A stretch of DNA of 34,211 nucleotides from Rickettsiales bacterium (lineage in GTDB: Bacteria; Pseudomonadota; Alphaproteobacteria; UBA8366), in NCBI GenBank assembly GCA_002724555.1, contig PBOZ01000021.1:1-34211 (forward strand). The letters are read 5' to 3'. Shown here in pieces: positions 8,511-16,004 of this stretch. Numbering within the stretch: the stretch's first letter is position 1; each line of letters starts with the position of its first letter. Under the pieces are notes generated by a model that saw only the letters and a list, made by a program, of their open reading frames with translations, was not told the origin of the DNA and did no database searches. A program made the translations under genes and the position numbers.

Positions 8511-8836
8511 ATGTGCTTTTGGGCGCGTTCGTCGCGGCGCCGGCTGAAATGTCCTGCGACGGTAGCCAAGATTAACAAGGCGATAAATAGAAGGAAAACA
8601 GTCTCCCAAAATGGTTTTAGCAATAGTCGGACCACGCCTTGTTCCCATATTAGTGGCAAGAGATAGCGCTCGATCATGGCTTGGACCAAATTCAGACCTT
8701 CCGGGGCTAGTTCATATCAAATCTCACTCGCACTCTTGTAAACATTGCGGCCGGCAATCCAAATCCAAATGCTTGTTGCTAAAAAGACTAAGGCGATGAG
8801 TAGGGTTAACCGGGCAAGATATTTCAATATGATCAT
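8507..8836 (-). pseudogene. Small two-helix membrane protein gene interrupted by in-frame TGA
   Basis: Reading from an ATG at 8836 gives a 39-aa piece with one hydrophobic helix (LTLLIALVFLATSIWIWIAG), then TGA at 8717-8719, then 69 more codons in the same frame down to 8507. These contain YELAPEGLNLVQAMIERY and a second hydrophobic helix near the end. The two pieces together resemble a roughly 100-aa conserved alphaproteobacterial membrane protein which, from memory, carries a tryptophan just before the LxPxSLN-like segment. That would make the lesion a TGG-to-TGA change. Alternatives are two separate small proteins (a TTG at 8689 could start the second) or a sequencing error. Function unknown. 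Confidence 0.6.
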
Positions 8837-8931
8837 TTGGCAAATTTCGCCGACAAGGGCAGGCTTTGCGGTAAGTAGGGTACCAGTTCCGAGTGGGATC
8901 CTGCCTCTCCGAGAATCAGGTAACCACTCGC

Positions 8932-8960
8932 TTGCCCTCGGGGGGACGGTCGGTTAAGTA
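8932..8960 (+). promoter_or_regulatory. Candidate sigma-70-type promoter of tRNA-Ser
   Basis: TTGCCC (8932-8937) and TAAGTA (8955-8960) are 17 bp apart, placing a start site near 8967, about 20 bp before the mature tRNA. The -35 box is good and the -10 box weak. Confidence 0.35.
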
Positions 8961-8986
8961 ACGCGTTCACGCCGACATATGGCTCT

Positions 8987-9074
8987 GGAGGGATGGCCGA
9001 GTGGTTTAAGGCGCACGACTGGAAATCGTGTTCACCGAAAGGTGTCGGGGGTTCGAATCCCCCTCCCTCCGCCA
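8987..9074 (+). tRNA. tRNA-Ser (anticodon GGA)
   Basis: An 88-nt class II tRNA. The acceptor arms GGAGGGA (8987-8993) and TCCCTCC (9064-9070) pair fully, followed by the discriminator G and an encoded CCA at 9072-9074. The anticodon stem CACGA/TCGTG holds the loop CTGGAAA, so the anticodon is GGA, reading serine UCC/UCU. A long variable arm precedes the T arm GGGGG-TTCGAAT-CCCCC, as expected for serine. No second copy of the 3' end was seen nearby, so there is no evidence of an integrated element at this tRNA. Confidence 0.97.
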
Positions 9075-9714
9075 TTATTTTGTGTCCGGGGCGTGCATTT
9101 GATATTTGTTTAATTTCAAGTCCTATTACGATCCCGCAGTCAGCTCGAAAGCTGTCTGGTAATGACACATGGGGCTTGCAGCAAATAATTGCTTTTACCC
9201 AATCAATCGATTTATCCCGATTGCATTCGATTTGAGCGTGGCGGCTTGATCATCATTGGCCGCTAAAATTTTTTGATATTTTGTCCCTGACGACCAGCAA
9301 TATTTTTTAAATCCATTTTTGACGACGAATAAACGAATAATAAAAAATCAAATCTTTGTCTTGCCCATTGTGTTGAACACAATATCTGCAATTGCAACTC
9401 ACTCGCATGATTATATGTGGTTACAATGTTTATAGGCGCGCCCGAATACACTTTGTTGATGGCTATATGCTAAGTTACTGATCCCATCGATCGCTCGGAT
9501 GCCGTCTTGGCCCCGGCGCACACTCTAATGCAGATCGCTAAAACCACCCGCGGGCAAAGGAGGAAAGCGGCGGGGCCGAATTCAAAAAAAATTTCGGGAA
9601 TTGGCTCGTATGTCCGCTTGTCATGCCTTTTTCTAGGGCCCATTTTGCGTGTGTGTGATGCATTGAATTCACGCAATCAAACTTGATGATCAGCGCAAAG
9701 TAAGGAATTGGGAA
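9075..9714. other. 640-bp gene desert between tRNA-Ser and molybdoenzyme gene
   Basis: No convincing gene was found. The section 9240-9420 is strongly AT-rich and contains two palindromes (separate entry). A TATAAT box on the minus strand (9415-9410) lies just upstream of them in that direction, but no good -35 box was seen. Minus-strand open frames at 9263-9451 and 9470-9676 have no family resemblance or clear ribosome site. CCGAA and TTCGG arms around 9576-9599 enclose an A-rich loop but are not followed by a T run that would mark a terminator. Confidence 0.5.
9367..9396. promoter_or_regulatory. Two adjacent palindromes, candidate operator
   Basis: ATTGTGTT-G-AACACAAT (9367-9383) is a perfect palindrome with 8-bp arms around a single base. 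Three bases later TGCAATTGCA (9387-9396) is a second perfect palindrome. Both suit a dimeric transcription factor. Their regulator and target are unknown; both lie just downstream of a possible minus-strand TATAAT box. Confidence 0.4.
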
Positions 9715-12090
9715 TTATGATGAATTTCGGGCGTAAAGCGAAAGCTCGACAGTTTCAAATTCCACGCCGCTACCTGTAATTTCGTCGAACATAAAATCAT
9801 CATGCTTGGCATCCGACCGAAGCACTTTGCCCTCGGGGCCTCGGGGCAGATCGGCGGTCGCGCCGTACTCGGCCTCAATACGATTGACCTCACTCGTGGA
9901 CAACTTAGAGATTGCACATGGTGCCCCCTTCAAATGTGGTATCCCCTGTTCCGAATCAATTAAGTTGGGTTCGTCGTCAGGCGTTATGCGTGCATCGGAA
10001 AAATCCCAGAAACCATAAAGTTTATCCTCTGAGCCATTAGCCTCAGGCCTCCACCAGCCGTGCGGAGCTCGAACCAACCCTTCTGGCAGGGAGGAGCGGG
10101 TGTAGACACGGCCCAACATGGCACCGTGAGGTGTAGCAAGTCGCGCCCAATCTCCATCTTGTAGAGTTGATTCGGCCATAGTCTTAGGGCCAATTAGGAA
10201 GGTTGGGTCCTGTGATCGTGCTCGCAATTCAGGCACAAACCGCATACCAGTTCGGAAATATTCGTCGTCCGGCAAGCCAATGAAGAGGCGCAGAGGATAT
10301 GCCGCGTTTGGCTCCGCGGCTTCACGGTAGTACGGCAGGGGGTCAAAGCCTAGTTCTTCTAAAACAGAAGAATAAAGCTCTACCTTACCTGAAGGTGTGG
10401 CAAACCCGTGCTCAGTATATTTTTGATACTTTTTGGAAGAATTATTCTTTGCAGATGCGGAAGGCAATTTACCGCTCTTTGCCACCTGCGCCCAAGTGAC
10501 ACCGCTTGGTTCCAATCGATAGTCAATCATCTCTTCTGGTGTAGACCAAGGGATTGTTTTGCCCAGGCCGATGCGTTTGGCAATTTCATGCCAGAAATAA
10601 ACAATATTGCGGCATTCGCCTGGTGGCGGCATTGCCTGCTCAGAGATGCCCGCCTGTATACTAGGTCGTTCCAGCCAAGCGTCGCCTGGCAGCACGTAGT
10701 CGCACAGTTGGCTCGTTGGCGTCATCATATGCTCAAATGCCACTAAAAGGTCTTGTCTCATAAGACCTTTGTAAATGCGCTGGGCGTTCGCGTAACTAAG
10801 GAGGGTGTTGTTTGCGATCGCAAAGAAAGCCCTTACAGGATATGGCTCATCTTCGGCCATTGCCTTAAACACGCTCATTGGATTAGCCATATAGCACCCA
10901 CCAACGAGGTTGGCCCAGCGAGCGCCCCAGACCTGTTCCGTGACGGCGCCAAGTTGGGACATGCCTCGGTACGTAAAGACGGGGTGTTCCTCTGCACCTA
11001 ACTGCTTTGCTTTTTGCGAGTCTGAAAGTACCTCATGCATTTCGATCTCAGATTCGGACCGGATGGTGGGATGGAAACCCAAAAATATATCACCGCCTTT
11101 TGTGTCCACATAGCCGCAGATTGCGCGCAGTATGCACTGCATGCGTATGGCGCTGGTGGACGAAACCTGTTGGTCGGTGATTGGCGACCATGGGATACAA
11201 GCGGGGCCGTGTGTGGCGTAGAGGCGAGCCGCTGCTGAGATGTCCTCTGCTGTGCATGTTGTTATGGAGGCAACGCGGTCGAGCGGATAATCCTCAAGTC
11301 GTTTCTGCAACTCTTCAAATCCCGTGCACCAATCACGCACAAATGCAGCGTCGTATAATTTTTCATCTACAATGACCCTCGCCATGCCTAACATTAGGGC
11401 GGCGTCGGTGCCTGCGCGAACTGGGAGCCAGATATCGGCTAATTCTGCGTTTTCGCTACGGCGCGGATCAGCAACAATCAATTTTGCGCCCTTTGCTTGT
11501 GCCATGCGGATTGTTTTGTATTCCAAAGTCCAGGAGTGCCGGCGCGGATCGTGGCCAAAAAGAACGATGCAGCGCGAATTTAAGATATCCGCGCGTGGAT
11601 ACCAGCCATAAACCATTCGGTTGACTGCTGCTGTATTGCCCATGCAATAGGCGACGCCGCTGATCCAATTAGGAGAACCCAAATGATTCATAAAGCGCCG
11701 TGTAAGCCCCTGATCAGTTACGCCAGTTGCCTGGCTTTGACTGACTGCAAAAGCTTCGGGCCCATATTTTACAATCACCTTTTGAAGCTTTTCCGCAATT
11801 TCATCTAAAGCCTGATGCCAAGTGACGCGACGCCATTGCCCTTGTCCCCGATCGCTGACGCGTTTTAGTGGGTGAAGGATACGGTCTGGATGTGCAAATG
11901 CTTTGGGGGCATAGGCGCCTTTCATGCACAGCACGTCTTTAAAGATTGGAGCGTCTCGCGTTGCCACTTTGAAGACGCGTCCATTCTTGATCTTTGCTGA
12001 GACGGGACAGAACCCATCACAACTCGTACATACCACATCTCTTGAGCCAATTTCGTCTTTGCTTGAGTTTGCATTTTGATGTTTAGGCAC
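9715..12090 (-). CDS. Molybdopterin oxidoreductase (DMSO reductase family), 791 aa, stand-alone
   Basis: A catalytic subunit of the Mo/W-bisPGD family. The N-terminal [4Fe-4S] site is C21-x2-C24-x3-C28-x26-C55. The predicted metal ligand is C149 in SGVAYCMGN, which groups it with Cys-ligated enzymes such as thiosulfate/polysulfide reductases rather than Ser-ligated DMSO reductase. The C-terminal cofactor-binding barrel includes GDWARLATPHG. There is no Tat signal, so it is probably cytoplasmic. The start is GTG at 12090 with AAGGA nine bases upstream. No electron-transfer subunit or cofactor chaperone is adjacent; the nearest gene upstream is divergent. Substrate unknown; hydratase-like non-redox members of the family also exist. 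Confidence 0.92.
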   Translation of the reverse strand: MPKHQNANSSKDEIGSRDVVCTSCDGFCPVSAKIKNGRVFKVATRDAPIFKDVLCMKGAYAPKAFAHPDRILHPLKRVSDRGQGQWRRVTWHQALDEIAEKLQKVIVKYGPEAFAVSQSQATGVTDQGLTRRFMNHLGSPNWISGVAYCMGNTAAVNRMVYGWYPRADILNSRCIVLFGHDPRRHSWTLEYKTIRMAQAKGAKLIVADPRRSENAELADIWLPVRAGTDAALMLGMARVIVDEKLYDAAFVRDWCTGFEELQKRLEDYPLDRVASITTCTAEDISAAARLYATHGPACIPWSPITDQQVSSTSAIRMQCILRAICGYVDTKGGDIFLGFHPTIRSESEIEMHEVLSDSQKAKQLGAEEHPVFTYRGMSQLGAVTEQVWGARWANLVGGCYMANPMSVFKAMAEDEPYPVRAFFAIANNTLLSYANAQRIYKGLMRQDLLVAFEHMMTPTSQLCDYVLPGDAWLERPSIQAGISEQAMPPPGECRNIVYFWHEIAKRIGLGKTIPWSTPEEMIDYRLEPSGVTWAQVAKSGKLPSASAKNNSSKKYQKYTEHGFATPSGKVELYSSVLEELGFDPLPYYREAAEPNAAYPLRLFIGLPDDEYFRTGMRFVPELRARSQDPTFLIGPKTMAESTLQDGDWARLATPHGAMLGRVYTRSSLPEGLVRAPHGWWRPEANGSEDKLYGFWDFSDARITPDDEPNLIDSEQGIPHLKGAPCAISKLSTSEVNRIEAEYGATADLPRGPEGKVLRSDAKHDDFMFDEITGSGVEFETVELSLYARNSS

Positions 12091-12137
12091 AGTCTGATTT
12101 CCTTAAATTGTGGTGTGATTCTGACGCACTAATCCGG

Positions 12138-12230
12138 GGCCTCTAAGAATAAATCAGTAAGCTGAAATTCATCACTCGCTTGCAGCAGAGGCCTTCTGAA
12201 TTTATGTAGCCTCTCTAATCCTAAGGCTAC
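12138..12230 (-). promoter_or_regulatory. Two inverted repeats in the leader of the molybdoenzyme gene
   Basis: A 7-bp arm pair GGCCTCT (12138-12144) / AGAGGCC (12187-12193) encloses 42 bases with possible inner GCTG/CAGC pairing. A second hairpin, GTAGCCT (12206-12212) / AGGCTAC (12224-12230), has an 11-base loop. Both lie upstream of the GTG at 12090 and could be a structured 5' leader. I could not match them to a riboswitch consensus by eye. Confidence 0.35.
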
Positions 12231-12286
12231 TATAGGTCGATCGTGCAAAGGGTCCGCTTAAGTCGGATGATTTTCGATTTTTAAAT

Positions 12287-12316
12287 TTACGGCATCGATT
12301 CGTTTTGTGGTATAAT
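12287..12316 (+). promoter_or_regulatory. Strong candidate sigma-70 promoter upstream of the VOC-crotonase-GMC operon
   Basis: TTACGG (12287-12292) and a consensus TATAAT (12311-12316) are 18 bp apart, with an extended -10 TG at 12308-12309. A start near 12323 would leave a leader of about 260 bases before the VOC ATG at 12584. This lies in the 493-bp intergenic region 12091-12583, which holds no gene I can support; it contains this promoter, the two inverted repeats on the other side, and the leader with a small GGATC/GATCC hairpin. Confidence 0.55.
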
Positions 12317-12583
12317 GCCATCTAGAGAATAGAACGGATCAATTTTTTTCAAACGATCCACATTACCTCTCAACGAGCGATCGCAAAATTATCACATAGC
12401 AAATAAAACACTTTGGTGCATAGATTGAAACTCTCCAGCGGGCTGTAATGAAGCGCGCGATGAGAACCTCGGAATGCGAACGAAGGCAACGTGACTATCA
12501 TTCGTGGCATGGAAAGGCGGCCAGCTTTTGATTAGTGCTCTATATCCTTAATTGGGGAAAACAAATAGCTTAGGGATAGGGAC

Positions 12584-13054
12584 ATGATCGAGATCAATGG
12601 CATGGCACATGCCATTTTAACCGTTTCGCAATACGAAAAAGCGAAGATTTTCTATGCACAATTGATGCCCGCGATGGGCCTTGAATGTGTTTTTGATAAT
12701 GAGGGTTTGACCTATTTTGTTGGTGGTCGCACGGCAATAGGTATTCAGCCGTGCAAATCAAAATTTGCGGGCGAACGGTTCGAGCAAGGCCGGGTGGGGC
12801 TGCATCATATCTGTTTGAGAGCACGCTCGCGTGAAGACGTGGATAAGGTCGACGCCCTGTTGCGAGAGATGGGCGCAAATATTGTCACCCCGGCCACGGA
12901 AGGTCATTGGGCGCCCGGCTATTACTATGTTCTTTTCGAGGATCCGGACGGCATCCGGCTCGAAGTTAATCATGTGCCAGGCCAAGGTGTGCTGGCGGTA
13001 GGCACCAACTTTAATCCTGGCGCTGATTGGAAGACGGCTCCTAAAAAATCATAA
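12584..13054 (+). CDS. Single-domain VOC (glyoxalase-like) protein
   Basis: A 156-aa vicinal-oxygen-chelate protein. Likely metal ligands are H9 in NGMAHAIL, H75 in GLHHICLRA and E127 in RLEVNH, the positions used by glyoxalase I-type enzymes; such proteins act as lyases, isomerases or dioxygenases on small carbonyl compounds. Its ATG follows a GGGATAGGGA ribosome site. It is the first gene of a tight plus-strand operon with the crotonase 15 bp downstream, then GMC and PF06684-like genes, so it probably handles an intermediate of that pathway. Exact reaction unknown. Confidence 0.88.
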   Translation: MIEINGMAHAILTVSQYEKAKIFYAQLMPAMGLECVFDNEGLTYFVGGRTAIGIQPCKSKFAGERFEQGRVGLHHICLRARSREDVDKVDALLREMGANIVTPATEGHWAPGYYYVLFEDPDGIRLEVNHVPGQGVLAVGTNFNPGADWKTAPKKS

Positions 13055-13069
13055 GAAAGGAATGATTCT

Positions 13070-13822
13070 GTGAACCTTACAACAATTGAATATGAGAAAC
13101 AGGAGCATATCGCCTATGTTACCCTGAACCGGCCCGAAAAGCTTAATGCGATGAATGCGGATATGCACCGCGAGCTTGGCGAGGTATGGGATGATTTCCA
13201 GCAGGACCCGGAAATGCGCGCTGCCATTCTGTCTGGCAAAGGGCGGTGTTTCAGTGCCGGGGCTGATCTTTCGGGTGGGGCACCGGTGCAATACCGCTAC
13301 TCAGGCCAATTTCCAGATATTACCCGTGCCAACCGTGTCTACAAACCCATCGTCAGTGCATTGCACTCGCATGTTGTCGGTTACGGCATGTGGATTGCGC
13401 TCGACGCCGATATACGCGTTGCGGCCCCGGATACATCGTTCTGGCTGCCAGAGCCGCAATGGGGTATTGCGACAATTCCAGCAGCCTGGTTTCCGCGTAT
13501 GATGCCCTGGGCTATTGCGTCAGAATTGCTTCTGTTGGCTGAACGGGTGGATGCGAAACGCGCACATGAAGTTGGGTTAATCAATAAGATTGTCCCTGCG
13601 GAGGAGCTGATGGCAGAAGCCGAAAGAATAGCCCAGCGCCTTGCCAGCCTCAGCCCGGCTGCTGTCCAGGGAATGAAGGAGCTAATGGTCCGGGGTGGTA
13701 ATTTAGATTATACCGCGCTCGATCAGTTTACCGAGATTGTTCAGAACCGGGTGATGAACTCTGTGGACCGTAAAGAAGGTGGTAAGGCTTTCGTGGAGCA
13801 GCGTTCGGCTATTTGGTCATGA
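13070..13822 (+). CDS. Enoyl-CoA hydratase/isomerase (crotonase) family protein
   Basis: A 250-aa crotonase-fold enzyme acting on CoA thioesters. It opens with VTLNRPEKLNAMN; the oxyanion hole is formed by SAGADL (62-67) and the VVGYGMW turn (about 102-108). One of the two acid/base glutamates of classical hydratases seems present as E128 in LPEPQWG. The second, expected in the next helix around TIPAAWFPRMM, is missing, so the reaction may be an isomerisation, decarboxylation or hydrolysis rather than simple hydration. The start is GTG at 13070 with AAAGGA upstream. Its stop overlaps the GMC start as ATGA. Confidence 0.92.
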   Translation: MNLTTIEYEKQEHIAYVTLNRPEKLNAMNADMHRELGEVWDDFQQDPEMRAAILSGKGRCFSAGADLSGGAPVQYRYSGQFPDITRANRVYKPIVSALHSHVVGYGMWIALDADIRVAAPDTSFWLPEPQWGIATIPAAWFPRMMPWAIASELLLLAERVDAKRAHEVGLINKIVPAEELMAEAERIAQRLASLSPAAVQGMKELMVRGGNLDYTALDQFTEIVQNRVMNSVDRKEGGKAFVEQRSAIWS

Positions 13823-15417
13823 TTGACACCGAATATATTGTGGTTGGTGCGGGTTCGGCTGGATGCGCTATTGCATGTCGATTGGCCGAGGGCGGTGCGG
13901 AAGTTGTATTGCTGGAGGCTGGTCCAAAAGACCGCGACATTCGTATTCATGTTCCTGCCGCTTTGCGGCCGCTTTTGTATAATGAAGCGGTCAACTGGAA
14001 TTATCAGACCGAGCCGGTCGAGAGCACCGGCGGGCGGCAGGTAAACCTGCCACGTGGTAAGGTACTGGGTGGTTCGTCCTCAATTAATGGCATGCTCTAT
14101 GTGCGTGGTAATGCCGCTGATTTTAATGGTTGGGCGCAAATGGGTTGCCGTGGCTGGTCCTACGAAGACGTGTTGCCTTATTTCCAGAAGTCGGAGGCCT
14201 ATAAGGAGGGTGGTGACCCTGCTTACCGAGGTGACAAGGGGCCACTTAAGGTTGAAGACTATAGAACTATTCTGCCCTTGACCCATCGTTTTGTTGAAGC
14301 GGCGCAGCAGGTGGGCTTTACGTTCACACCAGATTACAACGGCGCCCAGCAAGAGGGTGTTGGCTATTCGCAGATGACGCGGCGTGGCCGATTCCGAGGG
14401 TCGACTGCGCAGACTTATCTTCGGTCCGCACGTTCTAACCCAAAACTGCAGATTCTCACCGATGCACAGGTTGGTACCCTAATGTTCGAGGGTCGAAAAT
14501 GTGTTGGCGTTTCCTATCGCCGAGGTGAACAGATAAAGGAAATTCGTGCGACTAAAGAAGTTGTTCTGTGTGGGGGCGCTTACAACTCGCCGCACCTCCT
14601 CCAGGTTTCTGGCATTGGACCAGCGTCGCATTTAAAAGAAATTGGTGTCGAAGTCCTGCACGACCTGCCCGGGGTCGGCAGCAATTTGGCCGACCACTGG
14701 GGCGCGCGAATGAAACATCGGGTGCGGAAGAGTGAGATAACGATGAACCAGCTTTCACGCTTTCCACGCGTAATAACTGAGGTTGGAAAATATGTGCTTT
14801 TTGGCAATGGGGCGCTGACTTTTGGTGTTACCAGCGCGATGGTATTTTGTCGAAGCCGTGAAGGGCTTTCGAGCCCTGACCTGCAGCTTACTTTTACACC
14901 CGCGACGCCGATTGATACCGGTCAGGGAGCACTAGAGCGGGCGCCTGGCGTGCAACTCACCGCAATCCCTGTACGGCCCGAAAGCCGAGGTCATGTGATG
15001 TCGGGCAGCAGCGATCCTTTTGCTGACCCGGTGATTAGCCCGGCGTATCTGACGGATGACAATGACATAAATGTTGTCGTGTCTGGCATTAAAATTTGCC
15101 GCCAGATTTTTGAGGCACCGGCATTGAAGGAGGTAAGTTTTGGTGAATTTGCACCTGGGCCGGATGTCCAGACACGTGATGAAATCATAAAATTCATGCA
15201 GCAACATGGCGGAACGATCCATCATCCGGTCGGCACCTGTAAGATGGGCGAAGATACAGCAGCGGTGGTCGATTCCCGCTTACGTGTCCATGGCATTGGG
15301 GGGCTGCGCGTCGCAGACGCGTCCATAATGCCAACTTTAACCACCGGCAATACAAATGCACCAACGATAATGATTGGTGAAAAATGTGCGGCGATGATGC
15401 TGGAAGACGCCCAATGA
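13819..15417 (+). CDS. GMC family FAD-dependent oxidoreductase (choline/alcohol dehydrogenase-like)
   Basis: A 532-aa flavoenzyme oxidising an alcohol to an aldehyde or ketone. The dinucleotide motif GAGSAG is at 10-15, LLEAGP follows near 34-39, and the GMC signature LPRGKVLGGSSSING begins near residue 76. Catalytic residues are H469 in HHPVGTCKMG and an asparagine of TGNTNAPT near 513. No signal peptide is seen. The start at 13819 overlaps the crotonase stop and its own stop overlaps the next start, both as ATGA, so the operon is strongly coupled. A second GMC gene lies at 22.4-24.1 kb. Substrate unknown. Confidence 0.94.
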   Translation: MIDTEYIVVGAGSAGCAIACRLAEGGAEVVLLEAGPKDRDIRIHVPAALRPLLYNEAVNWNYQTEPVESTGGRQVNLPRGKVLGGSSSINGMLYVRGNAADFNGWAQMGCRGWSYEDVLPYFQKSEAYKEGGDPAYRGDKGPLKVEDYRTILPLTHRFVEAAQQVGFTFTPDYNGAQQEGVGYSQMTRRGRFRGSTAQTYLRSARSNPKLQILTDAQVGTLMFEGRKCVGVSYRRGEQIKEIRATKEVVLCGGAYNSPHLLQVSGIGPASHLKEIGVEVLHDLPGVGSNLADHWGARMKHRVRKSEITMNQLSRFPRVITEVGKYVLFGNGALTFGVTSAMVFCRSREGLSSPDLQLTFTPATPIDTGQGALERAPGVQLTAIPVRPESRGHVMSGSSDPFADPVISPAYLTDDNDINVVVSGIKICRQIFEAPALKEVSFGEFAPGPDVQTRDEIIKFMQQHGGTIHHPVGTCKMGEDTAAVVDSRLRVHGIGGLRVADASIMPTLTTGNTNAPTIMIGEKCAAMMLEDAQ

Positions 15418-16001
15418 GCGGGGTGGTGGTTCGAAAGCTTGTCACCGTGACTGACGAAATTCATCGTGAGATGGAGAGAAATATTAATCCGCCAACACGA
15501 CGAGCCGCTGCGGTGGCGGTAATCAAGAACCCCTTTGTAGGTCGATATGTGGAGGATTTGACTGAGCTGATTAATATCGGGGCCGAGCTTGGCAGCCTAC
15601 TCGGCGAGCGGGCTGTTACGGCTTTGGGTGTCTCGCCTTCTGATGTGGAAAGCTATGGCAAGGCCGCGTTGGTTGGTGTTGACGGAGAGTTGGAGCACGC
15701 CGCCGCTATTCTGCATCCAAAACTGGGCGCACCATTGCGGTCAGCTGTTGAGAAAGGGGCGGCATTGGTGCCGTCTTCGAAGAAGCGGGGCGGGCCAGGG
15801 CAGATCCTCGATATTCCCCTCGGCCATAAGGATGCGGCATATGTCCGCAGCCATTTTGACGGGATGGAGGTCTGGGTCAATGATGCGCCGCGGGCGGACG
15901 AGATATTAGTCGCCATTGCGGTTACCGATTCGGGCCGTCCTCTGCCTCGGGTTGGGGGTTTGAAGATAAAAGACGTGGAAGGTGAAGACGGCCTGCGCTG
16001 A
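15414..16001 (+). CDS. PF06684-type 'amino acid synthesis' family protein (DUF1185)
   Basis: A 195-aa protein matching, by recollection, the poorly understood PF06684 family: VVRKLVTVTDEIHREM at the start, RAAAVAVIKNPFVGRYVEDL around 28-47, a GKAALVGVDGELEHAAAILH core and a GGPGQILDIPLGHKDAAYVRS segment. Structures exist for relatives, but no reaction is firmly established and the family name is historical. The start at 15414 overlaps the GMC stop (ATGA). The frame is open further upstream inside the GMC gene, which I treat as chance. It ends 3 bp from the convergent flavin-reductase-like gene. Its coupling to VOC, crotonase and GMC genes points to catabolism rather than biosynthesis. Confidence 0.8.
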   Translation: MSGVVVRKLVTVTDEIHREMERNINPPTRRAAAVAVIKNPFVGRYVEDLTELINIGAELGSLLGERAVTALGVSPSDVESYGKAALVGVDGELEHAAAILHPKLGAPLRSAVEKGAALVPSSKKRGGPGQILDIPLGHKDAAYVRSHFDGMEVWVNDAPRADEILVAIAVTDSGRPLPRVGGLKIKDVEGEDGLR

Positions 16002-16004
16002 AAA

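Noticed and set aside
8717-8719. TGA read as tryptophan or selenocysteine in this organism
   Set aside because: Many intact genes here end in TGA (for example dsbB, the crotonase and the GMC oxidoreductase at 13.8 kb), so general recoding is excluded, and no selenocysteine element could be recognised.
9263-9676. Two minus-strand open frames (9263-9451 and 9470-9676) as genes
   Set aside because: No recognisable family, no clear ribosome sites, and one lies in skewed AT-rich sequence where chance frames are common.
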